Below are positions 8,936 to 17,580 of a stretch of 64,000 bases of DNA, in pieces. A program made the translations under genes and the position numbers. The DNA is from Xylanibacter rarus. Lineage in GTDB: Bacteria; Bacteroidota; Bacteroidia; Bacteroidales; Bacteroidaceae. The DNA is taken from NCBI RefSeq assembly GCF_001275135.1, contig NZ_LFQU01000020.1, forward strand, positions 1 through 64,000, read 5' to 3'. The notes under the pieces are model-generated. The model was not told the DNA's origin. It saw only the letters and a program-made list of their open reading frames with translations, and made no database searches. How positions within the stretch are numbered: position 1 is the stretch's first letter; every line of letters starts with the position of its first letter.

Positions 8936-11551
8936 ATGAACAGAATAATAGGATGCTTGACACTGCTCGCTGCATTGCTTTTCAGCATTGGGGCTGTAGC
9001 GCAGGAAAAGATTGTTAATCCTGAAATCTCTTATGCGGGCACTCCGCGTTCCGGTGTTATCGGCGGAATCGCTGTGTCAGGCGTGGAAGGTTACGAAGAT
9101 TATATGCTTACGGGTATTTCGGGCCTTACCGTCGGCCAGAAAATAGAGCTTCCGGGTCAGGAGATTACAGAGGCAGTGAAGCGCTATTGGAAGCACGGAC
9201 TGTTTTCAAACGTGCAGATTGCGGCCGACTCTATTGTAGGCGACAAGATATATCTGCACTTCTATCTGGCTCTGCGCCCGCGTGTGTCAACTATTAATTA
9301 TATAGGTGTGAAGAAGTCTGAACGTGAGGACCTTGAGACAAAGCTCGGACTTCTTAAGGGCAACCAGATTACGCCTAACATGATAGACCGTGCTGAGCTG
9401 CTGGCCAAAAACTATTTCGACGACAAGGGTTATAAGAATGCTGAGATAAACATACGCCAGCGCGACGACGTAACGGCTAAGAATCAGGTGATACTTGACG
9501 TCGAGATTGACAAGAAGGAGAAGATGAAGGTGCGCCAGATTATCATTGAGGGCAACAAGAACCTGAGCGACTCTAAGATTAAGGGCGGACTGTTCACAAA
9601 GGGTGCCTTCACCAAGACACACGAGGCCGGCAAGCTGTCGACATTCCTTAAATCGAAGAAATATACCCCCGAACGATATAAGACTGATAAGCAGAACCTT
9701 ATAGACAAGTATAACGAACTTGGCTATCGCGATGCCACCATCGTTGAAGACAGCGTATGGAACGTTGACGACAAGCATGTCAGCATTTATCTGAAGGTGG
9801 ACGAAGGAAAGAAATATTATATAAGAAACATAACATGGGTGGGCAACACCGTGTTCTCAACCGACTATCTGAGCCGTCTGCTCGGCATGAAGAAGGGTGA
9901 TGTGTATAACCAGAAATTCATGCACAAGCGACTCTCTGAAGACGACGACGCTGTGGGCAATGAGTACTGGAACAACGGTTATCTGTTCTACAATCTGCAG
10001 CCTACCGAGGTGAACATCGTTGGCGACTCAATCGACCTTGAGATGCGTATCATGGAGGGCAACCAGGCCCACATCAGCCGTGTGCGCATCAACGGTAACA
10101 CCCGTGTGTATGAAAACGTTGTGCGCCGTGAGCTGAGAACAAAGCCGGGCGACCTTTTCTCGAAGGAGGCCTTGATGCGTTCAGCACGTGAAATGGCGTC
10201 TATGGGACACTTCGACCCTGAGCAGATCAATCCGGATGTAAGACCTAACTATGAAGACGGAACCGTTGACATCAACTGGGATCTTGTTCAGAAGTCTAAC
10301 GACCAGGTTGAGTTCTCGCTCGGTTGGGGACAGACCGGTGTCATCGGACGTATCGGCTTGAAGCTCAACAACTTCTCAATGGCCAACCTCTTCAACAAGA
10401 ATAAGGAGCACCGCGGCATATTGCCCGTCGGCGACGGTGAGGTGCTTTCTATCGGAGCGCAGACCAACGGTACGTATTATCAGTCGTACAACGCATCTTA
10501 CTCAACCAACTGGTTCGGCGGAAAGCGTCCTATACAGTTCACCGTCGGAGCTTACTTCTCTAAGCAGACCGACGTGTCGAGCAACTATTACAACAGCGCC
10601 TACATGAATAATTATTATAACTACCTTTACGGTTACGGAAACAGTTACAATAATTATTATGAAAACTTCTACGACCCCGACAAGTATGTCAAGCTGCTCG
10701 GTGTGTCAGTGGGATGGGGTAAGCGTCTGCGCTGGCCTGACGACTACTTCCAGTTGTCTGTCGAGCTGGCCTACCAGCGCTATATGCTGAAGAACTGGCA
10801 GTACTTTATCGTTACCAACGGTAACTGTAACAACCTTAACCTGGGCATCACCCTGTCGCGTGTATCTACCGACAACCAGCTCTTCCCGCGCCGCGGTTCA
10901 GAGTTCATGGCATCGCTCACAATCACTCCGCCTTGGTCAGCGTTCGATCATAAGGACTACAAGAACCTTGCCGTCAATCCGGAGTCGCCGACATACACAG
11001 CCGAGCAGCAGGAGAAATACCGCTGGGTTGAGTATCACAAGTGGAAGTTCCGCGCCAAGACATATACCGCACTTACCAACGGACAGAAGTGTTTCGTGCT
11101 CATGACCCGCGTAGAGTTCGGTCTGCTCGGTTCTTACAACAAGTATAAGAAGTCGCCTTTCGAAACCTATTATATGGGTGGTGACGGTATGAGCGGCTAC
11201 TCAACAGGTTATGCCGAAGAAACTATCGGCTTGCGCGGATACGACAACGGTAGCCTCACTCCTTACGGATATGAGGGCTATGCCTACGACCGCTTCACTC
11301 TTGAGCTTCGTTATCCGTTCCTGCTCGGCAACACCACAATCTATGGTCTTGGATTCCTTGAGGCAGGTAACGCATGGAACGACACCAAGGACTTCAACCC
11401 GTTCGACATGAAGCGTTCAGCCGGTATCGGTGTCCGCATCTTCTTGCCGATGGTAGGTCTTATGGGTATCGACTGGGCTTACGGCTTCGACAAGGTGTTC
11501 GGCACACGCGGCGGCTCACAGTTCCACTTCATCCTCGGACAGGAGTTCTAA
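8936..11551 (+). CDS. bamA: outer-membrane protein assembly factor BamA
   Basis: An 871-residue Omp85 protein that inserts beta-barrels into the outer membrane. It has a signal peptide (1-23, ending GAVAQ), a run of POTRA domains to about residue 450, then a 16-strand barrel ending FHFILGQEF with a terminal Phe. Barrel motifs such as GLGFLEAGNAW and the RGSEFMASLTI region fit the family. Unusually, residues about 548-581 form a loop made almost entirely of Tyr and Asn, probably an extracellular loop. It is followed by Skp-like periplasmic chaperone genes, which deliver barrel substrates to it. Confidence 0.96.
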   Translation: MNRIIGCLTLLAALLFSIGAVAQEKIVNPEISYAGTPRSGVIGGIAVSGVEGYEDYMLTGISGLTVGQKIELPGQEITEAVKRYWKHGLFSNVQIAADSIVGDKIYLHFYLALRPRVSTINYIGVKKSEREDLETKLGLLKGNQITPNMIDRAELLAKNYFDDKGYKNAEINIRQRDDVTAKNQVILDVEIDKKEKMKVRQIIIEGNKNLSDSKIKGGLFTKGAFTKTHEAGKLSTFLKSKKYTPERYKTDKQNLIDKYNELGYRDATIVEDSVWNVDDKHVSIYLKVDEGKKYYIRNITWVGNTVFSTDYLSRLLGMKKGDVYNQKFMHKRLSEDDDAVGNEYWNNGYLFYNLQPTEVNIVGDSIDLEMRIMEGNQAHISRVRINGNTRVYENVVRRELRTKPGDLFSKEALMRSAREMASMGHFDPEQINPDVRPNYEDGTVDINWDLVQKSNDQVEFSLGWGQTGVIGRIGLKLNNFSMANLFNKNKEHRGILPVGDGEVLSIGAQTNGTYYQSYNASYSTNWFGGKRPIQFTVGAYFSKQTDVSSNYYNSAYMNNYYNYLYGYGNSYNNYYENFYDPDKYVKLLGVSVGWGKRLRWPDDYFQLSVELAYQRYMLKNWQYFIVTNGNCNNLNLGITLSRVSTDNQLFPRRGSEFMASLTITPPWSAFDHKDYKNLAVNPESPTYTAEQQEKYRWVEYHKWKFRAKTYTALTNGQKCFVLMTRVEFGLLGSYNKYKKSPFETYYMGGDGMSGYSTGYAEETIGLRGYDNGSLTPYGYEGYAYDRFTLELRYPFLLGNTTIYGLGFLEAGNAWNDTKDFNPFDMKRSAGIGVRIFLPMVGLMGIDWAYGFDKVFGTRGGSQFHFILGQEF

Positions 11552-11665
11552 TGGCTTAGATGCCGAATGTCAAGATAAAGAGAGTTAATAAATTGGCCGT
11601 CAGGACATATAGGCGTATCTGTCACGTCGGTTTTGTCAGTTTAATTTATAATAAGGAGAAAAAGT

Positions 11666-12178
11666 ATGAAGAAGATATTGATGATGTTTGCCATGCTGGC
11701 CGTTGCATTTACGGCCAGTGCGCAGAAGTTTGCTCTTGTCGACATGGAGTATATCCTGAAGAACATCCCTGCCTATGAGCGTGCCAACGAGCAGCTCACC
11801 CAGGTGGCCAAGAAGTGGCAGGCAGAGGTGGACGCCCTCAACACAGAGGCTCAGACCATGTACAAGAACTATCAGAACGAGGTGGTGTTCCTCTCTCAGG
11901 AGCAGAAGAAGGAGCGCCAGGAGGCCATAATGAACAAGGAGAAGGAGGCTAGCGAGCTTAAGCGCAAGTATTTCGGACCGGAGGGCGAGCTCTTCAAGAA
12001 GCGCACCAGTCTGATGACTCCGATTCAGGAGGAAATCTACAACGCGGTGAAAGACATTGCCGACCTGCGTGGATATTCGCTCATACTCGACCGTGCGTCA
12101 GACACAAGCATCATTTTCGGCTCGCCGAAGATAGACATAAGCAACGAAGTGTTGTCGAAGTTGGGCTATTCTAACTAA
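11666..12178 (+). CDS. Skp/OmpH-like periplasmic chaperone 1
   Basis: A 170-residue protein with a signal peptide (MKKILMMFAMLAVAFTASAQ) and a long charged coiled coil in the middle. Short strands at both ends (KFALVDMEYIL and YSLILDRASDTSIIF) form the Skp trimerisation core. Skp-family proteins hold unfolded outer-membrane proteins in the periplasm and hand them to BamA. It lies 114 bases after bamA. It is the most diverged of three paralogues in a row here, with KKRTSLMTPIQEEI at the tip-proximal end. Confidence 0.9.
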   Translation: MKKILMMFAMLAVAFTASAQKFALVDMEYILKNIPAYERANEQLTQVAKKWQAEVDALNTEAQTMYKNYQNEVVFLSQEQKKERQEAIMNKEKEASELKRKYFGPEGELFKKRTSLMTPIQEEIYNAVKDIADLRGYSLILDRASDTSIIFGSPKIDISNEVLSKLGYSN

Positions 12179-12218
12179 TGTCTTGTGTTTGAACAAGATA
12201 TGGCCGGCGCCTGAAATT

Positions 12219-12251
12219 AAAATAAAAGCGCATTTCACACTCTTTTATTTT
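12219..12251 (+). terminator. AT-rich hairpin between skp-like genes 1 and 2
   Basis: A perfect 10-bp inverted repeat AAAATAAAAG / CTTTTATTTT separated by 13 bases. Its right arm overlaps the -33 element of the next promoter, so terminator and promoter share bases here. Confidence 0.55.
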
Positions 12252-12279
12252 GTAGTTCTCGCTGCTTGCATTATCTTTG
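12250..12279 (+). promoter_or_regulatory. internal promoter before skp-like gene 2
   Basis: TTG at 12250-12252 and TATCTTTG at 12272-12279 are 19 bases apart. It would drive skp-like genes 2 and 3 independently of bamA, with a leader of about 38 bases. Confidence 0.7.
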
Positions 12280-12323
12280 CAGACAAATAATAAACATTTA
12301 AATATAAAAATTGCAATTAAGAA

Positions 12324-12830
12324 ATGAAAAAACTAGTTTTAATGTTGTTGCTGTGCGCACCTCTGACATTGTTTGCCCAGAACGCTAAGTTCGGACATGT
12401 TGACGCACAGGCTATCATGCAGAGCCTTCCCGAATTCATCAAGGCCCGCGGCGAGCTTGAAGCTCAGTCTAAGCAGTATGAGAATGATATGAAGGCCATG
12501 CAGGACGAAATTCAGAAAAAGTCTGACGAGTATGACCGTACAAAGAGCACAATGAACGAGACAAAGCGTCAGGAGACAGAGGCTTCACTGCAGCAGCTGT
12601 TCCAGAAATATCAGCAGGCTCTGCAGGACAACCAGCAGGCTCTGCAGAAAGCTCAGCAGGAGAAGATGCAGCCTATCATGACCAAGATAATGACTGCCAT
12701 AAAGAATGTAGGCAAGAACGGCGGATATGTTTACATCATGGACGTATCGGGCGGCATACCTTACATCAGCGACACTCTGAGCAAGGATGTTACGGCAGAT
12801 GTGAAAGCTGAAATGAATAAACTGAAATAA
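12324..12830 (+). CDS. Skp/OmpH-like periplasmic chaperone 2
   Basis: A 168-residue protein with a signal peptide ending LTLFAQ, then the OmpH core strand AKFGHVDAQAIM and a Gln-rich coiled coil (residues about 70-115, many QQAL repeats). The C-terminal strand GGYVYIMDVSGGIPYIS completes the trimer core. The family role is periplasmic chaperoning of outer-membrane proteins. It has its own promoter, unlike copy 1, and a short gap to copy 3. Confidence 0.92.
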   Translation: MKKLVLMLLLCAPLTLFAQNAKFGHVDAQAIMQSLPEFIKARGELEAQSKQYENDMKAMQDEIQKKSDEYDRTKSTMNETKRQETEASLQQLFQKYQQALQDNQQALQKAQQEKMQPIMTKIMTAIKNVGKNGGYVYIMDVSGGIPYISDTLSKDVTADVKAEMNKLK

Positions 12831-12898
12831 TTAAACACTATAACGAGCGCTGCTTTCCATCAGGGAGGCGGCGCTTTTGACTTTTTAACTATGCCTCT

Positions 12899-13411
12899 AT
12901 GAAGAAACTTATTCTTTTTTTGTTGTTGCTCCTGCCGGCTGCCATGGCCGACGCACAGGTTAAGTTTGGTTATTTAAGCTATAGCGAGGCTATCAAGGCC
13001 ATGCCCGGCTATGCCGACATGCAGAAGAGTCTGGCTGAGCTTAAGCGTCAGTATGCCAACGAGACAAAGCGCTCTGAAGAAGAGTTCAACCAGAAATATG
13101 AGGCGTTTCTTGAGGGTCAGAAAGACTTTGCGCCTTCAATTCTGAAGAAAAGACAATATGAGTTGCAGGAGCTTCTCAACAACAGCGTGTCTTTCAAGAA
13201 AGAAGCTGCCCGCCTGCTCGAGCAGGCCGAGGCCGACATGTATGCGCCTCTGAAGAAGCGTCTTAACGAAATATTGCGTCAGGTTGGCCGCGAGCGCGGA
13301 TATGCCTTTATCCTCAACACCGACAACGACGCCGTGCCGTATATCGACACTACGAGCGGTGAGGACATAAGCTCGCTGGTGCGCAACATGTTTACATATT
13401 TGGAGAAATAG
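12899..13411 (+). CDS. Skp/OmpH-like periplasmic chaperone 3
   Basis: A 170-residue protein with a signal peptide ending AAMADAQ, the strand KFGYLSYSEAI, a charged coiled coil, and the C-terminal strand YAFILNTDNDAVPYIDT that pairs with it in Skp trimers. It is most similar to copy 2 in layout. It follows copy 2 by 68 bases and precedes murI by 235 bases, as the second OmpH gene commonly does in this order. A third family member beside the usual two is a local expansion. Confidence 0.92.
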   Translation: MKKLILFLLLLLPAAMADAQVKFGYLSYSEAIKAMPGYADMQKSLAELKRQYANETKRSEEEFNQKYEAFLEGQKDFAPSILKKRQYELQELLNNSVSFKKEAARLLEQAEADMYAPLKKRLNEILRQVGRERGYAFILNTDNDAVPYIDTTSGEDISSLVRNMFTYLEK

Positions 13412-13646
13412 CAGCATGCCGGCTCAGGCCGTGCATGCCGTACAGTTATTTGTCATGCCGGCATGTCTTTGAGGTTCTGCCTTATGGCCTCAGACGTGCG
13501 TGGCTGATGTCTTTTTCAGGCCGGAGCCGTGCGCCTTGTGTGGCAGGTCCGGCCTTATTTCAACGGCTGTATGCCCGTGTGCCACCGGCTTAATTTGTCA
13601 GCAGCGCATTTGCAGGCAGCCTTCAACGTATAAAATATCAGTGCTT

Positions 13647-14483
13647 ATGCAGCTTTCAGAAAAACCAGGCCCTATAGGAGTGTTCGATTCGGGTTACGGC
13701 GGACTTACCATCCTGCATCAGATGCGCAACATTCTGCCACACTATGATTATCTTTATCTTGGCGACAACGCACGTGCGCCTTACGGAGCGCGCTCGTTCG
13801 ACGTGGTTTACCAGTTTACGCGGCAGGCTGTCATGAAGCTTTTCAGCATGGGCTGTCATCTCGTAATCCTGGCATGCAACACGGCTTCGGCCAAGGCCCT
13901 GCGCTCCATTCAGCAGAACGACCTGCCCTCTCTCGACCCTAACCGCCGTGTGCTGGGCATCATACGTCCCACGGCCGAGTGTATAGGCAGCATCACTCAG
14001 AGCCGCCACGTGGGCATCGTTGCCACCGAGGGAACAATAAAGAGCGAGAGCTATGTGCTCGAGATAAACAAGCTATTCCCCGACATCACCGTTACGGGCG
14101 AGCCTTGCCCAATGTGGGTTCCGCTTGTGGAGAACAACGAGTACGACGGTCCGGGTGCCGACTATTTTGTAAAGAAGCGCATTGAGAACCTCATGATACG
14201 CGACCCGCAGATTGACTCAATCATCCTCGGCTGCACTCACTATCCGCTGCTGCTCAACAAGATTCTGAAGTATACGCCGCGCGGTGTCAAGATAGTTCCG
14301 CAGGGCGAGTATGTGTCCAACAGCCTAAAAGACTACTTTGTGCGCCATCCCGACATTGAGGCAAAGTGTACAAAGAACGGCTTGTGCCATTATCTCACCA
14401 CGGAGAACACCGACAAGTTCCGCGAGTCGGCTCAGCTCTTTCTGCATGAGCGGGTTGACGTAGAGAACATCACGCTGGGATAA
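13647..14483 (+). CDS. murI: glutamate racemase
   Basis: A 278-residue enzyme that makes D-glutamate for peptidoglycan. It shows both catalytic Cys motifs (LACNTASA near residue 78 and LGCTHYPL near 195) and the N-terminal GVFDSGYGGLT with the conserved Asp-Ser. The frame is open 49 codons further upstream, but that part has Cys/Arg-rich non-conserved sequence, so Met at 13647 is the start. It closes the bamA-skp cluster, and a strong terminator follows. Confidence 0.95.
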   Translation: MQLSEKPGPIGVFDSGYGGLTILHQMRNILPHYDYLYLGDNARAPYGARSFDVVYQFTRQAVMKLFSMGCHLVILACNTASAKALRSIQQNDLPSLDPNRRVLGIIRPTAECIGSITQSRHVGIVATEGTIKSESYVLEINKLFPDITVTGEPCPMWVPLVENNEYDGPGADYFVKKRIENLMIRDPQIDSIILGCTHYPLLLNKILKYTPRGVKIVPQGEYVSNSLKDYFVRHPDIEAKCTKNGLCHYLTTENTDKFRESAQLFLHERVDVENITLG

Positions 14484-14544
14484 ATCCGCAGGCTTGCCTC
14501 ATCTGCGGCTTACGGTTTTTTGTTCAATTCTTAATAACATACCG

Positions 14545-14598
14545 TTCAGGGCGGCATGCTGCAATGTCTTTTTGCAGCGTGCCGCCCTGAATCTTTCC
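14545..14598 (+). terminator. terminator after murI
   Basis: A 20-bp stem with a single G-U pair joins 14545-14564 and 14572-14591, with a 7-base loop, and is followed by TCTTTCCC. It may serve both strands, since a minus-strand gene ends about 90 bases further on. Confidence 0.75.
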
Positions 14599-14681
14599 CG
14601 TCTGTTTCGCCGTTGCAGCAATCTGCTCTTGTGTCATCCGTCACGATTTACCCTTAAAAACACAAGGCTTCTGCATGATAT

Positions 14682-16997
14682 TTATAAGCGTTTTTTCTCC
14701 ATGTTGCCTGCGCCCGTGCCTCTGTATCTGTCACGTGTTACGTTGAAGTTGTACTGCAGTGTGAACATCAGGCACCGCATGTCACTGAAATTCTTCTGGT
14801 TAAGCGTTACGGCATTGTTGTATAGAGTAAGATTCTGGCGTGAGCCGTTGAATATGTCGCGTGCCTCAAGTGTCATGCTAAGTCTGTTCTTGCAGAAATC
14901 CTTGTATAGCTTTGCATTTATGTATGAAGAATGGGCCGCATAGATATTTCTGTCATTTCCCGCAGTTGTAAACTGGCAGTCGATGTTCAGCCAGATGTCC
15001 ATTGGCAGATGTATCGCATTTTGCCATTGCACAATGCCTATGGGCTTGTTCATGCTTTTGCTGTTGCCGTTGACCACAATGTCAAACCACTGCGTAAACA
15101 TTCCCACATTTACACGTGGCTGCCATATCCCAAGCCTGAACTGTCCGCCCATAAATGCCTGCACGAAGTGCCTCCTGCTAAAGTTCTCATAAGTAAGGAT
15201 GGTTTTCTCTCCGTCGTTGCTGTATGGCCTGGTGGTATTTACAATGGGATTGTCAAAATAGGTATAGGCCACCTGTGCAAAATAGTTCCTCCACACCATT
15301 CTGTACTCCAGGTTGTGCAGTCTTGTTGGCTGTAGGCGCGGATTGCCCGACTCGTACGTCATTCTGTTAAGATATGAAACATTGGCATTCAGCGCCGAAT
15401 AGCCCGGCCTTTCCACCCTGTTGCCATATGATAGCGACATCTGCAGGTCGCCCAGCCTTGTGTTGGCATTGAATGAAGGGAAGATGTTGTTATAGGTCCG
15501 GCTGAGGTTGTTTTCAGACCGAGAATGCTCAAAATAGTCATAGTTTACATGTTCATACCTCAGTCCCGCACCGATGCTTATCCGGCCTAACTGCTGCATT
15601 ATCTCAACAAAGCAGGCTATATTGCTTTCCCTTATCGTTGAATGACTGCTGTTGAGGTTGGCGTATTCAGTATTGAAGCGGTTGTCTGTGCTGGATCTTG
15701 TATATTCCTCGCCCAATGTCAATACACCTTTCCCTACAGGATAGCTTAATGCCAGTTTCTCGGCAGCCATGCTGGTCTTGCGTTTGCTGTATGTCGTTAT
15801 GTAGCGGTCTTCCTGCATCAGACTTGTCTCTTCATTAGTGGTCTGCTGCGTTCCTCTGTTCCAGATGTAATCGGCATTGAAGTCGATGCTTAGTTTGTTT
15901 ATCTGTCCGTTGTAATAAATGTTCGCAGCATGCCTTGGAGTGTTCTCCGATATGTCGTCGGCATCAGTGCTCCAACTGTCGTAAAACGTTCCGTTTTCAG
16001 ACACATCGCTTTCAAGAAACGACCTTATTTCATTCTTTGCATATTCGTTCTGATAAAAGGCTCCTATGTAATGGCCGCTGCTGATTGTCCATGAAAAGCC
16101 CAATTTGCCTGAAAAGCCTTTATAATGCCTGGTGTTGGCCGTGGAGAGCTGTTGGTTCCATTCTGATTTTGTAACAGTAGCCATGTCTGTAAACTTCTTT
16201 TCCCTGCTTCTGCCCGTATCGTATGTCAAGGTGGAGAATACTTCAAAACCTCCTGCACGGTATTTAAGGTTCATCATGTTGCCACTTTGAAAGTAATGTC
16301 TGAATCCGTCTTCCGACCTGAACGTGCCGCTCCATCCGTCTCCCTGTGGCTTTTTCGTGCGGATGCGTATTACGGCCTTTGCATCTGCCGCATAAGATGA
16401 ACCAGGATTGCTTATCACCTCCACATTCCGGATATTGCCGGACAATAGTGTTGATAATTCCTGCAAGTCGTTGATCTTACGTCCGTTGATATAAACGGCA
16501 GGCGTCCCCTTGCCAAATATTTCCAGATTTCCGTTGGTTTCAACAACCATTGGAATCTGTCTGAGCACATCTTTTGCCGTTCCTGCCTTGGCCAGGATGC
16601 TGTTCTCCACATTCGTTACCAGAGCGTTTCCCTTCAGATAAGTTTTAGAGGCGTTGCCTTTTATCACCACATTCTCCAGCATGGTGTTGGCTGAGGCCGT
16701 CATCCTGATGTCGCCCAGTTCGCCGTCAGGAGTGATGTCGGCATATCTTGAGTCGAAACCCACGTATGACAGCCTTAACCTTAATCCCTGCGCTGCGTCG
16801 TATGACAGACAGAAACAGCCGTTGCCGTCGGTAATAACTCCGTCGACAAATGCAGAATCATGAAGAAGTACCACATTTACAAATTCCATAGGCACCCCGT
16901 CTGTATCGGTAACACGGCCTTTTATGTCCTTGCCGGATAAAGAGGATAAGGCAAGGCCTGCTGCTACAATCAATGTGAAACGTTTCCTTATGTTCAT
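14682..16997 (-). CDS. outer-membrane beta-barrel protein, TonB-receptor-like
   Basis: A 771-residue protein with a signal peptide (1-22) and an N-terminal carboxypeptidase-regulatory-like domain (about 24-105; GRVTDTDGVPMEFVNV is its typical opening). Next comes a plug-like region containing VYINGRKINDLQELSTL (about 168-184), then a long barrel to the C-terminus. This layout matches the OMP_b-brl_3/TonB-dependent family. The substrate is unknown. Its ATG overlaps the stop of the small upstream gene by four bases (ATGA), so the two are co-translated. It ends YRGTGAGNMEKKRL, without the usual terminal aromatic residue. Confidence 0.82.
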   Translation of the reverse strand: MNIRKRFTLIVAAGLALSSLSGKDIKGRVTDTDGVPMEFVNVVLLHDSAFVDGVITDGNGCFCLSYDAAQGLRLRLSYVGFDSRYADITPDGELGDIRMTASANTMLENVVIKGNASKTYLKGNALVTNVENSILAKAGTAKDVLRQIPMVVETNGNLEIFGKGTPAVYINGRKINDLQELSTLLSGNIRNVEVISNPGSSYAADAKAVIRIRTKKPQGDGWSGTFRSEDGFRHYFQSGNMMNLKYRAGGFEVFSTLTYDTGRSREKKFTDMATVTKSEWNQQLSTANTRHYKGFSGKLGFSWTISSGHYIGAFYQNEYAKNEIRSFLESDVSENGTFYDSWSTDADDISENTPRHAANIYYNGQINKLSIDFNADYIWNRGTQQTTNEETSLMQEDRYITTYSKRKTSMAAEKLALSYPVGKGVLTLGEEYTRSSTDNRFNTEYANLNSSHSTIRESNIACFVEIMQQLGRISIGAGLRYEHVNYDYFEHSRSENNLSRTYNNIFPSFNANTRLGDLQMSLSYGNRVERPGYSALNANVSYLNRMTYESGNPRLQPTRLHNLEYRMVWRNYFAQVAYTYFDNPIVNTTRPYSNDGEKTILTYENFSRRHFVQAFMGGQFRLGIWQPRVNVGMFTQWFDIVVNGNSKSMNKPIGIVQWQNAIHLPMDIWLNIDCQFTTAGNDRNIYAAHSSYINAKLYKDFCKNRLSMTLEARDIFNGSRQNLTLYNNAVTLNQKNFSDMRCLMFTLQYNFNVTRDRYRGTGAGNMEKKRL

Positions 16998-17347
16998 TGC
17001 TTCTCAATCTCCTTCCATTCAATTATTCTGTCTTTATCTTCATTGCATACCACATGGGCTGTATGCATTTCTTTTACGCCATTTTCTGAAACCACACAGT
17101 AAGTTATGTTGCAGGCGAAACGCAGCTCGCCGTTTTCCTTATAGTCTTTACATAAGAATCTGCTGCCGAGTTCTACCTTTTCTCCCTTGGCAAGTGTGGC
17201 CTGCACATGGCTTACTACCGTCTCTTCAAAACTTCTGTTGGTCCTGTTGCCGTGTCCGGGCAGATGCAGTTGTCCGGCTGATGCAAGCACAATAAGCATG
17301 ATGACCACCAGGCTGCCTGCTGTTTTTACAAATCTGCTTTTTCTCAT
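16994..17347 (-). CDS. small secreted or membrane-anchored protein, unknown
   Basis: A 117-residue protein. It has an N-terminal hydrophobic segment (residues about 10-26, SLVVIMLIVLASAG), then a basic stretch and a small domain with three Cys (at RFLCKDY, FACNITYC). I do not recognise the family. It is the first gene of a two-gene unit with the TonB-receptor-like barrel and overlaps it by four bases, suggesting a shared job at the envelope. The promoter lies at 17452-17480. Confidence 0.65.
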   Translation of the reverse strand: MRKSRFVKTAGSLVVIMLIVLASAGQLHLPGHGNRTNRSFEETVVSHVQATLAKGEKVELGSRFLCKDYKENGELRFACNITYCVVSENGVKEMHTAHVVCNEDKDRIIEWKEIEKQ

Positions 17348-17451
17348 TATAGTTCTTCTCCGTTTTGTTGATATTATGGTTTGCCGTCAGAGGCCGGGCG
17401 TCATGATAGTATGCCCCATGCGCCCTTTATGGATTTAAGCTTCTGACGATG

Positions 17452-17480
17452 CAAAGTTACGGCGAAGAAGAACCTTACAA
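17452..17480 (-). promoter_or_regulatory. promoter of the small protein/barrel pair
   Basis: On the minus strand TAACTTTG (17452-17459) has TTG (17478-17480) 18 bases upstream. The leader is about 100 bases. Confidence 0.55.
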
Positions 17481-17513
17481 CGACTAAACAGACAAATAAA
17501 AAGTCTTAATAAG

Positions 17514-17551
17514 AAAAGCGTAACCTGCTGAATATCAGTGGTTACGCTTTT
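17514..17551 (-). terminator. terminator of the TPR-LuxR regulator gene
   Basis: A perfect 12-bp stem AAAAGCGTAACC / GGTTACGCTTTT with a 14-base loop lies 30 bases past the regulator's stop codon. The stem is flanked by T runs in the minus direction. Confidence 0.85.
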
Positions 17552-17580
17552 TGTAAATCTAAATGTCGCCCTGCCGCGTC

